From: Aulostomus chinensis
Taxonomy: Eukaryota; Chordata; Actinopteri; Syngnathiformes; Aulostomidae
NCBI GenBank assembly: GCA_037954235.1
Contig: JBBMOA010000020.1
Span: 24,509,677 to 24,573,676 of the forward strand
Direction: 5' to 3'
Length of the DNA: 64,000 nt
Of this stretch, positions 12,683 to 25,248 are shown one piece after another. Every line of letters starts with the position of its first letter. The first letter of the stretch is position 1. The translations under genes and the position numbers were made by a program. The notes under the pieces were generated by a model, which was not told where the DNA came from, did not search any database, and saw nothing but the letters and a program-made list of their open reading frames with translations.

Positions 12683-14915
12683 AATGCAGAGGAAGAATGA
12701 AAATTTTGAGCTATCTGGGGGGAAATGAGTGGGAGGAGGAAGAGGAGGAGGAGGAGGAGGAGGAAGATGCTAATATTTAATTCTTCACTCTCTCAGTAAA
12801 AAGGTTGGCTGCTAATGGAGGAGCGGCCTCTGCTATTAGCGTCAACAACAAAAACAACAACATCCACCGCCACCACATGCTGCTGCCACTCAGATCTCTG
12901 ATTGGTCGGATGACCTGCCACTCGGACTCGTGCCACACTGACATCATCCGTTTCTCAACAAGCGAGCAGGGCTTCTTCTGCATTGATCTGAGGGCCAAAG
13001 GAGCCTCATTCCCTCTGACCGCCATCAGTTAACATGCAACCAACTGGTCAACCAGACGTTTCAGGCACGTTTACAACTCAGCATTTATGCCACATCGATG
13101 AGATTCCTGACCACCGACATCCCTGTGGTCACACATCAGTCAGAACAAATAGGGCACCGACCAGCAGGTGGCAGAGTTGCCTTGAGTGGACGCTGAGACG
13201 TGCTAGTCAATATTCTGAGGCCAACCACCTCTCCAAAGCTGGCTGATGCTGCTCCTAGTGAGTGTTGGAGTCACGAGTACCGAGACCAGAGCAAGGGGCT
13301 CTTTTATGCACGGCACTGGCTGGCGCTCGTCAGGCGTCCTCGCCCTTCAACACGCTAGTGAACCTGCTCCGGCATGTTACTGAGGCTGGTCTGTGCCTCC
13401 ACGGTGCCTCGTTGTTGAGGAGCAGCAGGAGACGTTTGCTGCATCGACCCAGAAGAGCCGCTGCTCACAGGTAACTAGTTAACAGGGTTCCCACTCTTCC
13501 CCTGAAATCATTTTCCAGGTTTTCCAGGTCACGTGGGAACTCTGAGGTAAGTCATTAGTGGCATTTGAAACCAATCAAGCAATGTTCAGGTAATTTAGCC
13601 GCCACAGTTGTGGTCTTTGGGTCCCCCCATCTGTCTGTTCTTTCTACTTTTCTGTCTCTCCCTTTTTTCTATCACTCCTTCTTTGTTCCCATCTCTCATT
13701 TTTTTCCTTTGGTTCCGTCCTTCAGCACCCCCCCGTTATCTTTCTTTATCCTCATTTTACCCTCCGCTCTCTATAAAAGAGATTGATGGCTCAATCCTAC
13801 AGCATCCAGGAGAGAACACTGTTGAGACACACACGATGACAGTCACATTGCTTTTAACACACACGCACAGGCTTACAGGCTCGCGCACACGCACACACAC
13901 ACACACACACAAACAAACACACACACACACACACACCATCCTCTCTGGATTCATCCTCATGGTTTTTGAACGTTTGTAAGCAGATAACTTGAGCTAGAAC
14001 CATCTTGTACCAGCTCAATGTGTCTTGTAGTAACACTTTGCTCCTCCAGAGGCGACAGTGAGTCGCTGTCACCTATAACAACACCATGATAAAGATACTT
14101 AAACCACCTGTGTCCAGGTTCCATCACCTGGCAGTGGCAGGGGAAATGGGACCTCATGACCTCGGAGGTAGCAAAAATACACACACTGGTTAAGTCATGC
14201 TTCTCTTCACTTGCATCTGTCTGGGGTACAGTGGAGAGTAAACGACTCTCCCTACAAGTTCATGGGTTATTTTAAAATGATAATTCTACGAAAAAGTGTA
14301 TTCTGCCATTCAAGCACTGAAATGGACGCCTTGAGTGTCACTCCACTTCCTCAACTAGGATCTACACAACACATGTGCGACTGTGGGCCGCGAACAGACA
14401 CAAGCCCACACTCACGTCAATGTGAGTTGAGTATGTCGATGGACGAAATTTCAAACACACACACAGGTGTGATTTTTTGACCGTCTGGAAAACCCCATCA
14501 CTGATCATATACCTGTGTGTGTAGTTTTGCAGTCAAAGATCCTTGATTATGCAGCATCCTCAACTTTTTAAAATCCCATTTATGCTGATTCCTGCTAATT
14601 TTTGCTGAGTGGTCTGAATCATTTATAAAGGAGGAAACGATCAGGACGGAAACATGCAAAACACTCCTGGCGTGTTTGTGGAGAACGAGACTCTGAATGC
14701 TGCCATGGTAGAACCGTGATTGCAGATCGTGTGTGTGTGTGTGAGAGAGAGAGAGACATCAAAGCAACGGAACCCCATCTGTGTGTGTTGAAAGGTTCAC
14801 ACGTCGTCGATGACTGTCCTCAGATATCTGGATAGGTTGAACTCCCAGAAGTTCGAGTTACTGACTCGCGTGGGTGACATCATTCCTGAGCAGAGACACT
14901 GAAGAGTTGGAATGG
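10506..14915. other. Non-coding sequence with several microsatellites
   Basis: No coding exon recognised on either strand. Simple repeats: GT at about 10877-10903, CA at about 12367-12404, GT at about 12637-12680, an AGG run at about 12735-12767 and CA at about 13884-13936. The remaining sequence looks unique; open frames are short and composition-driven. Confidence 0.4.
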
Positions 14916-14916
14916 A

Positions 14917-15020
14917 GGATGAGATCTGTTTGTAGTCCTACAGGAAGTGGTCACCTCCTGGTTCCTCCACCAACAGGAAGTGGGACTGTTCCATGTCATT
15001 GTAGGTGATTGAATCAATAA
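14917..15020 (+). repeat. Dispersed repeat family, copy 1
   Basis: Contains GATGAGATCTGTTTGTAGTC, CAGGAAGTGGTCACCTCCTG, GTTCCTCCACCAACAGGAAG and GTTCCATGTCATTGTAGGTG in order. The same ordered blocks occur at 28266-28490 and 37480-37645 on the same strand. Family identity unknown. Confidence 0.7.
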
Positions 15021-15089
15021 AAGTTTAAGCTTGGATCCAGCCTTTGACTCATTCCTGCTTTTTGATCTTTCTCATGATCTCAGAGCCTC

Positions 15090-15360
15090 TGTTTGGGACC
15101 AGGTTAATCCAGACTCTAAATTGACCGTAGGCGTGGCTGGGAGAGCCAATGGTTGTCTGTCTCTATGTGTTGGCCCTGCCATGGACTGGTGACCTGTCCA
15201 GGGGGAAGGCTGCTGGGATAGGCTCCACCCCCACCACCCTCAACAGGAGAAGAGGGGGAACATGGAGGGAGGGATGAAGGATGGATGGATGGATGGATGA
15301 TGGAGGGATGATGGATGGATGAGTGGATGGGTGATGGGTGGGTGGATGGACGGACGGACA
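15090..15360 (+). mobile_element. 5'-truncated non-LTR-type retroposon copy with (GGAT)n tail
   Basis: From GGGACCAGGTTAATCCAGAC (about 15095) to GGGGGAACATGGAGGGAGGG (about 15280) this matches, in reverse complement, the segment at about 60345-60525, with no difference seen by eye over about 190 bp. It contains CCATGGACTGGTGACCTGTC and GCTGGGATAGGCTCC, blocks familiar from fish LINE-like 3' regions, then runs into a (GGAT)n tail. It stops abruptly on the left while the 60-kb copy continues, as expected of 5' truncation. Confidence 0.7.
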
Positions 15361-15604
15361 AGCAAAGTCCTCAGAATCAGGGGCTGGCCTCGCCAGCCAA
15401 CCCGCTGTCCTCACAGCTTTATCTAAGACCTGATGACGACGATGATGATGGTGGTGATGATGATTCCCTCGCTGGAGACGCTTACAGACGCTCAGGAAAC
15501 TCATTTCCCGCTGCTGCTGCCAGTGTGAATGGCTGCTGATAGCGAGAAGCCACCAGAAAGGAACAATTACTGCATTTCATGATGGTGAAATGAATAATTT
15601 CTAC

Positions 15605-18600
15605 TGTGTGTGCTTGCTGTGTGAGTGTGCGTGAGCCTGTGTGAGTGTGCGTGAGCCTGTGTGAGTGTGCGTGAGCCTGTGTGAGTGTGTGTGAGCCTGT
15701 GTGAGTGTGCGTGAGCCTGTGTGAGTGTGCGTGAGCCTGTGTGAGTGTGCGTGAGCCTGTGTGAGCCTGTGTGAGTGTGCGTGAGCCTGTGTGAGTGTGT
15801 GTGAGCCTGTGCGAGTGTGCGTGAGCCTGTGCGAGTGTGTGTGAGCCTGTGCGAGTGTGCGTGAGCCTGTGCGAGTGTGCGTGAGTGTGCGTGAGCCTGT
15901 GCGAGTGTGCGTGAGTGTGTGTAAGCCTGTGCGAGTGTGTGTAAGCCTGTGCGCGTGTGTGTGAGTGTGTGCCAGTGTGTGCGAGTGTGCGTGAGCCTGT
16001 AAGTGTGCGCGAGTGTGCGTGAGCCTGTACGAGTGTGCGTGAGTGTGCGTGAGCCTGTGTGAGCCTGTGCGAGTGTGTGTGAGTGTGTGCGAGTGTGTGC
16101 GAGTGTGCGTGAGCCTGTTAGAGTGTGCACGAGTGTGCGTGAGCCTGTGCGAGTGTGCGTGAGTGTGCGTGAGCCTGTGCGTGAGCCTGTGTGAGTGTGT
16201 GTGAGCCTGTGCGAGTGTGTGTGAGCCTGTGCGAGTGTGTGTGAGTGTGCGTGAGCCTGTGCGAGTGTGCGTGACCCTGTGTGAGTGTGCGTGAGCCTGT
16301 GCGAGTGTGCGTGAGTCTGTAAGTGTGCGCGAGTGTGCGTGAGTCTGTAAGTGTGCGCGAGTGTGCGTGAGCCTGTACGATTGTGCGTGAGTGTGCGTGA
16401 GCCTGTGTGAGCCTGTGCGAGTGTGTGTGAGTGTGTGCGAGTGTGTGTGAGTGTGTGTGAGTGTGCGTGAGCCTGTTAGAGTGTGCGCGAGTGTGCGTGA
16501 GCCTGTGCGAGTGTGCATGAGCCTGTGCGAGAGTGCGTGAGTGTGTGTAAGCCTGTGCGAGTGTGCGTAAGCCTGTGCGCGTGTGTGTAAGCCTGTGCGC
16601 GTGTGTGTGAGTGTGTGCGAGTGTGTGCAAGTGTGCGTGAGCCTGAAAGTGTGCGCGAGTGTGCGTGAGCCTGTACGAGTGTGCGTGAGTGTGCGTGAGC
16701 CTGTGTGAGCCTGTGCGAGTGTGTGTGTGTGTGCGAGTGTGTGTGAGTGTGCGTGAGCCTGTTAGAGTGTGCGCGAGTGTGCGTGAGCCTGTGCGAGTGT
16801 GCGTGAGTGTGCGTGAGCCTGTGTGAGCCTGTGCGAGTGTGTGCGTGAGCCTGTTAGAGTGTGCGCGAGTGTGCGTGAGCCTGTGCGAGTGTGCGTGAGC
16901 CTGTGCGTGAGCCTGTGTGAGTGTGTGTGAGCCTGTGCGAGTGTGCGTGAGCCTATGCGAGTGTGTGCGAGTGTGCGTGAGCCTGTGCGAGTGTGCGTGA
17001 GCCTGTGCGAGTGTGCGTGACCCTGTGTGAGTGTGCATGAGCCTGTGCGAGTGTGCGTGAGCCTGTGCGAGTGTGCGTGAGCATGTGCGCGTGTGTGTGA
17101 GTGTGTGCGAGAGTGTGTGCGAGTGTGCGTGAGCCTGTAAGTGTGCGTGAGTGTGCGTGAGCCTGTGTGAGCCTGTGCGAGTGTGTGTGAGCCTGTGCGA
17201 GTGTGCGTGAGCCTGTTAGAGTGTGCGCGAGTGTGCGTGAGCCTGTGCGAGTGTGCGTGAGTGTGCGTGAGCCTGTGCGAGTGTGCGTGAGTGTGTGTAA
17301 GCCTGTGCGAGTGTGCGTAAGCCTGTGCGCGTGTGTGTGAGTGTGTGCGAGAGTGTGTGCAAGTGTGCGTGAGCCTGTAAGTGTGCGCGAGTGTGTGTGA
17401 GCCTGTGCGAGTGTGTGTGTGAGTGTGTGCGAGTGTGTGTGAATGTGTGCGAGTGTGTGTGAATGTGTGCGAGTGTGTGCGAGTGTGCGTGAGCCTGTGC
17501 GAGTGTGCATAAGTGTGCGTGAGCCTGTGCGAGTGTGCGTGAGTGTGTGCAAGTGTGCATAGGTGTGTGCAAGTGTGTGTGAGTGTGTGCGAGCCTGTGC
17601 GAGAGTGCGTGAGCCTGTGTGAATGTGCGTGAGTGTGTGTGTGTGCGCGTGAGCCTGTGAGCGTGTGCGAGTGTGCGTGAGGCTGTGCGAGTGTGCGTGA
17701 GGCTGTGCGAGTGTGCGTGAGGCTGTGCGAGTGTGTGTGAGCCTGTGCGAGTGTGTGTGAGCCTGTGCGAGTGTGCTTGAGCCTGTGCGAGTGTGCATGA
17801 GCATGTGCGCGTGTGTGAGTGTGTGCGAGAGTGCGTGCGAGTGTGCGCGAGAGTGTGTGCGAGTGTGCGTGAGCCTGTAAGTGTGCGCGAGTGTGCGTGA
17901 GCCTGTACGAGTGTGCGTGAGTGTGCGTGAGCCTGTGCGAGTGTGTGTAAGTGTGTGCAAGTGTGTGCGAGTGTGCGTGAGCCTGTGCGAGTGTGCGTGA
18001 GCCTGTGCGAGAGTGCGTGAGTGTGTGTAAGCCTGTGCGAGTGTGCGTAAGCCTGTGCGAGTGTGTGCGAGAGTGTGTGCGAGCCTGTACGAGTGTGCGT
18101 GAGTGTGCGTGAGCCTGTGCGAGTGTGTGTGAGTGTGTGTGTGTGTGTGCGAGTGTGCGTGAGCCTGTTAGAGTGTGCGCGAGTGTGCGTGAGCCTGTGC
18201 GAGTGTGCGTGAGTGTGCGTGAGCCTGTGCGAGTGTGCGTGAGTGTGCGTGAGCCTGTGCGAGTGTGCGTGAGTGTGTGTAAGCCTGTGCGAGTGTGCGT
18301 AAGCCTGTGCGCGTGTGTGTGAGTGTGTGCGAGAATGTGTGCGAGTGTGCGTGAGCCTGTAAGTGTGCGCAAGTGTGCGTGAGCCTGTACGAGTGTGCGT
18401 GAGTGTGCGTGAGCCTGTGTGAGCCTGTGCGAGTGTGTGTGAGTGTGTGCGAGTGTGTGTGAATGTGTGCGAGTGTGTGTGAGTGTGTGCGAGAGCCTGT
18501 AAGTGTGCGCGAGTGTGCGTAAGCCTGTACGAGTGTGTGTGAGCCTGTGTGAGGCTGTGCGAGTGTGTGTGAATGTGTGCGAGTGTGTGTGTGAATGTGT

Positions 18601-20170
18601 GCGAATGTGTGAATGTGTGCGAGTGTGTGTGAGTGTGTGCGAGTGTGCGTGAGCCTGTGCGAGTGTGCGTGAGTGTGCATAAGTGTGTGCAAGTGTGCGT
18701 GAGTGTGTGCGAGTGTGCGTGAGCCTGTGTGAATGTGCGTGAGTGTGTGTGTGCGCGTGAGCCTGTGAGCGTGTGCGAGTGTGCGTGAGGCTGTGCGAGT
18801 GTGTGTGAGCCTGTGCGAGTGTGTGTGAGTGAGTGTGCGTGAGCCTGTGCGAGTGTGCATGAGTGTGCGTGAGCCTGTGCGAGTGTGCATGAGTGTGCGT
18901 GAGCCTGTGCGAGTGTGCGTGAGTCTGTGTGAGTGTGCGAGAGCCTGTGCGAGTGTGCGTGAGCCTGTGTGAGCCTGTGCGTATGTGTGTGAGTCTGTGC
19001 GCGTGTGCGTGAGTGTGTGTAAGCCTGTGAGTGAGCCTGTGCAAGTGTGCGTGAGCCTGTGCGCGTGTGCATGAGCCTGTAAGAGTGTGCGTGAGCGTGT
19101 GAGTGCGTGTGAGCCTGTAAGAGTGTGTGCGAGTGTGCGTGAGCCTGTGCGAGTGTGCGTGAGCCTGTGCGAGTGTGCTTGAGCCTGTAAGAGTGTGCGT
19201 GAGCGTGTGTGAGTGCGTGTGAGCCTGGAAGAGTGTGTGAGTGTGCGTGAGCCTGTGCGCGTGTGAGTGAGTGTGTGCGAGTGTGCGTGAGCCTGTGCGA
19301 GTGCGCGTGAGCCTGTGCGAGTGCGCGAGTGTGAGTGAGCCTGTGCGAGTGCGCCTGTGCGAGTGTGCGAGAGTGTGCGTGAGCCTTTGAGAGTGTGCGT
19401 GAGTGTGCGTGAGCCTGTGCGAGTGTGCGTGAGCCTGTGCGAGTGTGCGTGAGTGTGTGCGTGAGCCTGTGCGCAAGTGTGCGTGAGCCTGTGCGAGTGT
19501 GCATGAGCCTGTGAGAGTGTGCGAGTGTGCATGAGCTTGTGCGAGTGTACGAGAGTGTGTGTGGGCCTGTGCAAGTGTGCGTGAGCCTGTGCGAGTGTAC
19601 AAGAGTGTGTGTGGGCCTGTGCGAGTATGCGTGAGCTTGTGCGAGTGTGTGTGAGCCTGTGCGAGTGTACGAGAGTGTGTGTGGGCCTGTGCAAGTGTGC
19701 GTGAGCCTGTGCAAGTGTACGAGAGTGTGTGTGGGCCTGTGCGAGTGTGCGTGAGCCTGTGCGAGTGTGCTTGAGCCTGTAAGAGTGTGCGTGAGCGTGT
19801 GCGAGTGTACGAGAGTGTGCCTGAGCCTGTGCGAGTGTGCGTGAGCCTGTGCGAGTGTACGAGAGTGTGCCTGAGCCTGTGCGAGTGTGCGTGAGCCTGT
19901 GCGAGTGTGCGTGGGCCTGTGCAAGTGTGCGTGAGCCTGTGCGAGTGTACAAGAGTGTGTGTGGGCCTGTGCGAGTATGCGTGAGCTTGTGCGAGTGTGT
20001 GTGAGCCTGTGCGAGTGTACGAGAGTGTGTGTGGGCCTGTGCGAGTGTGCGTGAGCCTGTAAGAGTGTGCGTGAGCGTGTGTGAGTGCGTGTGAGCCTAT
20101 AAGAGTGTGTGTGAGTGTGCGTGAGCCTGTGTGAGCGTGTGTGTGAGTGTGTGTGAGTCTGTAAGAGTGT
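15605..20170. repeat. Giant ~20-bp minisatellite (GTGAGCCTGTGCGAGTGTGC)n, 4.6 kb
   Basis: About 4.6 kb built from GTGAGCCTGTGCGAGTGTGC-like units and half units (GTGAGTGTGC). Variants are CGA/TGA/CAA, CCTGTAA/CCTGTTA and GTAC-GAGA. Higher-order blocks repeat: strings with CCTGTTAGAGTGTGCGCG recur in the left part, and GTACGAGAGTGTGTGTGGGC recurs only to the right of about 19550. Because a 20-bp unit is 20 codons over three copies and TAA/TAG/TGA are rare on the minus strand, every minus frame is open for hundreds of codons. These frames (for example 16762-20286) encode only His/Thr/Arg/Ser/Leu repeats and are not credible proteins. Confidence 0.95.
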
Positions 20171-21030
20171 GCGTGAGTGTGTCGTTTGCAGCGACAGCCT
20201 GTTGTGATACATGCAGCGAGCGGCGTGACAGGAGGAATCAATCTCCTTTCCTGGAGGAAAGGAGATGAACTACGAGAAAGACTCAAAAATGTCCTGCAAA
20301 AAAGTTGCAGTGAAGGAACTTGAGGCAGGGGACAGTGAATGTTTCACCGTGAGAATATGACGAGGAAGAGCTTCATTTGCTGATTCCCACTGTTACCTGA
20401 TACTAAGTTGCATTGATGTCATACTAGCAAGGCTCGCGAGGGGTTTAGGTGGCGTGGCGACCAGCCAGACTGATGCTGCGTCTCTGACCTGCTACATACT
20501 TCGAGTGACATCCTTGATCTACGGGTGTGGTGACTCACGTGGGCGTGTCTCTTCCATCCAATCAGTCTAACAAAGGACAATCTAACAGCAAGGGTGGTCA
20601 TCTCCCGTTAACAGCCAAGTGAGTCCGCACCTTGCAGGCTCGATACCTAAAGGAACACCCCTACTTGTCAGCCAGGTGCACACTGGGATTGCAGGCCATC
20701 CAAATGGTGAGCCGGGGGACGGTGGAGCCTGGATTCATCACCTCCAGGTGTGACTCCAGGATGAGAGAGGAGAGGTTTTGGTGGTCAAAGGTCAAGCACT
20801 CATCACAGAGGGAGTTACTCTTTAGTTAGTGGGAGGGTCTTTGACATGTCTGACATCACAGGTGTTGTGCTCAGGATGGCCAGGTGGTGGCGGGACCCAA
20901 ACCATTATTACGAGACATCCATGTTTGCTTGGCACCACCGAGCAGAGAGTCCTCCCAGGGCCAATTGGTTGATTCCTCTCATGTTTTGACTTCTGAAGGC
21001 TCAAACGTTGTAAAAACCTCCCACCCACTA
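20171..21030. other. Unique non-coding sequence
   Basis: No exon, RNA gene or repeat recognised. Short open frames on both strands have no family resemblance. Confidence 0.4.
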
Positions 21031-21039
21031 ACCCACCTG

Positions 21040-21040
21040 A

Positions 21041-21110
<70 letters not shown>
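21040..21110. repeat. (CA)n microsatellite
   Basis: Uninterrupted CA dinucleotides, about 70 bp. A second, GT followed by alternating CG (about 21216-21258), lies 110 bp to the right. Confidence 0.95.
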
Positions 21111-21211
21111 GTAACAAGGCTTCAAAGGCTCTCAGCATTTGAGTGTGGTTGAGAAATACAATTTCTGGTGTGTGCACATGCAGATGAGAGTGTGATCCTG
21201 CATATAAGTGT

Positions 21212-21250
<39 letters not shown>

Positions 21251-22165
21251 CGCGCGCAGGATGTTGTACAGGAAGTAGTCACGCTAGGTAAACAGGAGTG
21301 CACGCTAATCCGCTGAGGAACGGGAGTTCTGCATTTGCATTTCAATAGCACATGCTGCCTTGAGTAGCGCTGACAACACCAACACACATCAGTTTGCACG
21401 CATGCATGCACACACGCACACACTACAGAAACTCCAAGGGGTATTTCACATCTTTGGAGGAGAAATAACTTTCTCCTGATGCATTTTAAAGTAGCAGAGT
21501 AGCTTGAACCTGCGGCCGGACAGAACCAGCGGCGACATTCACACGTTAGCAATGAGATGAAACCATCGTTCGACCGGTAACGGGGCTGAGGGCCTTCGTC
21601 ACCTCTGATGACACACTAAAGCGCATCATGGCAGGAGTGAGCACTAAATGGCATTTACTAAATGTTACAGCAAAAAAACCTGTGTTCACTTCCTGCCTGC
21701 GACTGTAAACACGACTCGTCTCCTGCAGAGTTTAATAACGGGATTACAGTCTGTGGCGTGACGAGCTTAGGCCTTTTTCCAGGGAGCTTTTGAGCGGGTC
21801 GACCTGTCAGAGTCTCTCGCCAAGGCTTCGTAGGTCAACCGATGACGAGTCAGGAAGTGTGAAGTCGAATGAGAGACACCGACCAGCCTCCAACCTCACT
21901 GCCATCTTCACTCCTATGGGAGATCCAGACTCTTTATCAAGGTTGTTCTTGGTGGTACAGCATGAGCAACGACCACTCAGGCCGCCAGGGGCTTCCTAGC
22001 ATGCCTAGCTAGCTAGCGGGGCCTAGCGGCGGTCTGCCTCAGCTCTTCCAGCCTGACCCAACGCTGCCGGTGTACCTGAACTGCTGCTAGAATCATCTGC
22101 AGTGGTCAAATGTGATAGACCATAATCTCTTTTGGAAGTGTAACACCACCAGTTCAGAGAGCGAG

Positions 22166-22295
22166 CACTCCTGGCGAACACTCCTGGCGAACACTCCTGG
22201 CGAACACTCCTGGCTAACATTCCTGGCTAACACTCCTGGCTAACACTCCTGGCTAACACTCCTGGCTAACACTCCTGGCTAACACTCCTGGCTCG
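22166..22295. repeat. 14-bp minisatellite, about 9-10 copies
   Basis: Tandem AACACTCCTGGCTA units. The first three carry GCGA and the rest GCTA. It forms a compact array ending in a diverged CTCGCACC unit. Confidence 0.9.
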
Positions 22296-22504
22296 CACCA
22301 GCCAGGACTGCTAGTGTGCCTGTGGTTGCTCCCAGCCTCTGATGACCAGCTCATCTTTGGTCAGGTCCTTGTCATGACTGGATCCACATCGCCAAAAAAT
22401 CCAAATCTCTGCCGCTACCTCCGACGTTCCTGTAGTGGTTCAGCTACCCCTCAGACGCAAGGGGTCAGAGATGCCAACGCTGCTCAAAGACTAGTGACAC
22501 TGGC

Positions 22505-22635
22505 ACAGCCGATCACAGCCGATCACAGGTGATCACAGCCGATCACAGCCCATCACAGGTGATCACAGCCGATCACAGCCAATCACAGGTGATCACAGCC
22601 GATCACAGCCCATCACAGCCCATCACAGCCGATCA
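22505..22635. repeat. 10-bp tandem repeat (GATCACAGCC)n
   Basis: Units GATCACAGCC, CATCACAGCC and GATCACAGGT alternate in a roughly 30-bp higher-order pattern, giving about 13 decamers. Confidence 0.9.
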
Positions 22636-22639
22636 AACG

Positions 22640-23912
22640 ATCTGCTCGACTGCTATCTTAAAAGCCCAGGAAGGTGCCATGTCACACCATAACCGTTTCA
22701 ACAGGGTTTTTCAATGAAAATGAAAAATGATAAACTCATCGCTGCTTCACGTGTGAGCAGCAGACCTGGTGAGAGGAGGCGTGGTGTGCCCAGTACCTGC
22801 TGACACGTCCCGATGCTTCACGCCGCCTCTCAAATACTCTGGATTAAGTTGAGTGTGTATATGTGCGTCCTGATTTGAAAATACACACTCACTATGCTGC
22901 CAGTTGAACACACACACACACACACGTCTCACAGAACAAGTCCACACAAGCCAAGATGCCGCAGTTCTTCGTCTCCTCCTCCAGCTCCTTTCATCACGAG
23001 CGTGTGTAGCGGGCCTGGTGTCATCGATAGGAGCAGCAGCAGATTAGCTTCAAGCCCGGAATCATTCCACGTTTGAGAACTTCTCCCACCCACACGGAAT
23101 TAGGGCGAGCTGAGGTGCGGCACTTCTTTAGGCCGCCATCGGGTCTTAAGAGCTCTTTGACGTCTAATTATACTTCTACTGACCGGATTCTGTTTCCACA
23201 CACACACAACCAACATTTCTCCACAACAGCTGAGAGTTGAGCCAAGCTTCGCATTTCCCGCTGTCGTGACACACGAGGGCGCCGTCTCGCTCAATGGCAT
23301 AGATCAACTCTGGCTTTCACTCACACGTGAATCCATCCAGGAAACATTCTGGATTATTTCTGGGAAATGACGTGTGAATGGGGTTTGAGGAATGTGAGCT
23401 GGAGCAAACGCCTAAAACAGTAACCATGGCAACGCTGTCACTGTCCTCCATTCTGCTTTCTCCTGGAATAATCCTGGCTCCACCGGTGCATTCGTGATGT
23501 CAGACGCGACAGCGAAAAAAACCCAAACATCGCCTTCTGTAGTTTTACTGAAGTAGAGTTTACTTCAGTCAGTTTTCTAGCGTGTACTTCTACCACGCTG
23601 AATATTCCACTATTATCTGTTTGGTGGCGTCGCGTCAGCAGCACAGCAGCACACTGTCAAGAAATGTAGTGACTTGAAAAAGTGTTGGGTCAGAACCAGT
23701 GTCTTCTGGGATTTGTAGTTCTTCAATTACCCATCTCTGATTTCCTGTTTTCATGCTCTCGTTCTACACAGAATCAGATATCTGGACTGCCACTCTCCCG
23801 ACTCTCGCTCATGTTCCGATGGAACCTTTAGAACCTAAACTAAAATACTGTTTTAACAACTGAGATACTTTTCTGTCTCAGCAGGAAATGGTGGATGTTT
23901 ATCATGAGAGAG

Positions 23913-23953
<41 letters not shown>

Positions 23954-24765
23954 ACTGCAAGGCTCTGTCTCGTCATGCTCTGACATCACAACCACGATGA
24001 CGCTCAGGAGCATCAACAGCAGCGTTTGCTAACGTGCGGCGCTGCGGTGGGTGGATGTGGGTGCTCTCAAGATAACACAAATTGACGAGGTTCCAAACAT
24101 GGTGGCAGGGCGGAGCCTGGGCCATGGAAGGAGGACCCATTGAGTTTAGGGTCAGAGGAGTCATAGTGCCACCCGATGGCAACAGGAAATGACGAGTTTT
24201 TACATACTGTAGTCCTCCTCCTAGCGGACGGACCAGACCATCTCAGATGTGGTCAGAACCTCCTTCAGAACCTGGTGATGCGTCACTGTGACGACTGAGA
24301 GGTTAGGGTGGCGAGGAGGCAGCCATGTTTGACACCTGACTATAGAACAGGAAACCACCTGGCAGTTACAGGAAGTAAGATGATGGAACAAACATCACAT
24401 GACTCAGTTGACTCCACCTGACCAACAGATACTTCACACGTGTACTCTCCAGCACCACCTGGTGCTGAAACCGATGTTCATCAATATACGCTGAACCTTT
24501 CAAACCCAGACCAGAAGAACCAGGACCAGGACCCATCATGACCAGAGCGTTACTGCTCCGAGTCCAGTTCTCATCAGGGTCGCACTGGTCCTCACAGAAC
24601 CAGACTAGAACTTGAGATCCACATCAGTAGAACTACAAGATACTTGAAGTATCGACGCAGTATTTGCTACCAGTCCACAAACTTCAGGCTAAATCTCCGT
24701 CAATCTGGTTCTGGTTCCGGAACATCAGGTTTGATCTCTTTTTCTCTCCGTTAGGGAGCTGACGT
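22640..24765. other. Unique non-coding sequence with a GA repeat
   Basis: No coding exon recognised. Contains a (GA)n tract at about 23908-23951. Probably still intron 1 of the minus-strand gene starting at 25248. Confidence 0.4.
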
Positions 24766-24768
24766 GAG

Positions 24769-24825
<57 letters not shown>

Positions 24826-24846
24826 CGTGCGCGTGTGTGTGTGTGT
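24769..24846. repeat. (GT)n microsatellite
   Basis: About 78 bp of GT with a few GC steps, about 240 bp inside the intron from the donor of the GALNT-like exon. Confidence 0.95.
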
Positions 24847-25083
24847 CCCTCCCTCCCTCGGTTCTACACACGCAGGTGCTGGTACAGGAGGCGCGGGTTT
24901 CCTCCCTCGCGCTTCGGCGTCGGTAAAGTTTCTCTGATCCCGGAGCCGTTAAACGGCGTCTCCGGCTCAACTTTGTTCTGGAGTTTCTAACCCGCCGAGA
25001 CAAACTCGGTGTACGAAGTAAGAGTATGACACCTCCCTCACACATGTGGCAGTAACTGTAGTACTTGTGTGTATACTTCTCAC

Positions 25084-25248
25084 CTGGTGGTCGCCCGCCG
25101 CTGACCCTGCGGCTCCCGCCGCCCCGCCGCCGCCGCCGCCGCCAGGCTCCGGTAGCCTCCTCCGGCTGAGCACCAGCAGGTAGACCAGCGCTCCCAGCCA
25201 CACCAGCAGCGCCACGGCCACCGCCAGCCTCCGACACACGCGCTTCAT
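25084..25248 (-). CDS. First coding exon of a type II membrane protein, probably a polypeptide GalNAc-transferase
   Basis: The exon encodes 55 residues: MKRVCRRL, a hydrophobic segment of about 20 residues (about 9-28, including VALLVWLGALVYLLVL), SRRRLPEP, then a Gly/Ala-rich stem. It ends in phase 0 at GACCACCAG with a GTGAGA donor. A short basic tail, single signal anchor and low-complexity stem are the plan of Golgi glycosyltransferases. The W-L-G-x-x-x-Y pattern in the anchor and the flanking basic residues resemble the starts of GALNT2, GALNT14 and GALNT16, enzymes that begin mucin-type O-glycosylation. No catalytic exon lies to the left in the window, so intron 1 would exceed 25 kb. 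The upstream sequence (25250-25460) is CpG-rich, fitting a promoter. Family placement rests on the anchor only; another type II enzyme is possible. Confidence 0.5.

Noticed and set aside
16762..20286. A 1174-codon minus-strand open frame and several others of 300-1000 codons
   Set aside because: All lie inside the 20-bp minisatellite. Every minus frame is open, the products are pure His/Thr/Arg/Ser/Leu repeats, and no splice or start context supports them.
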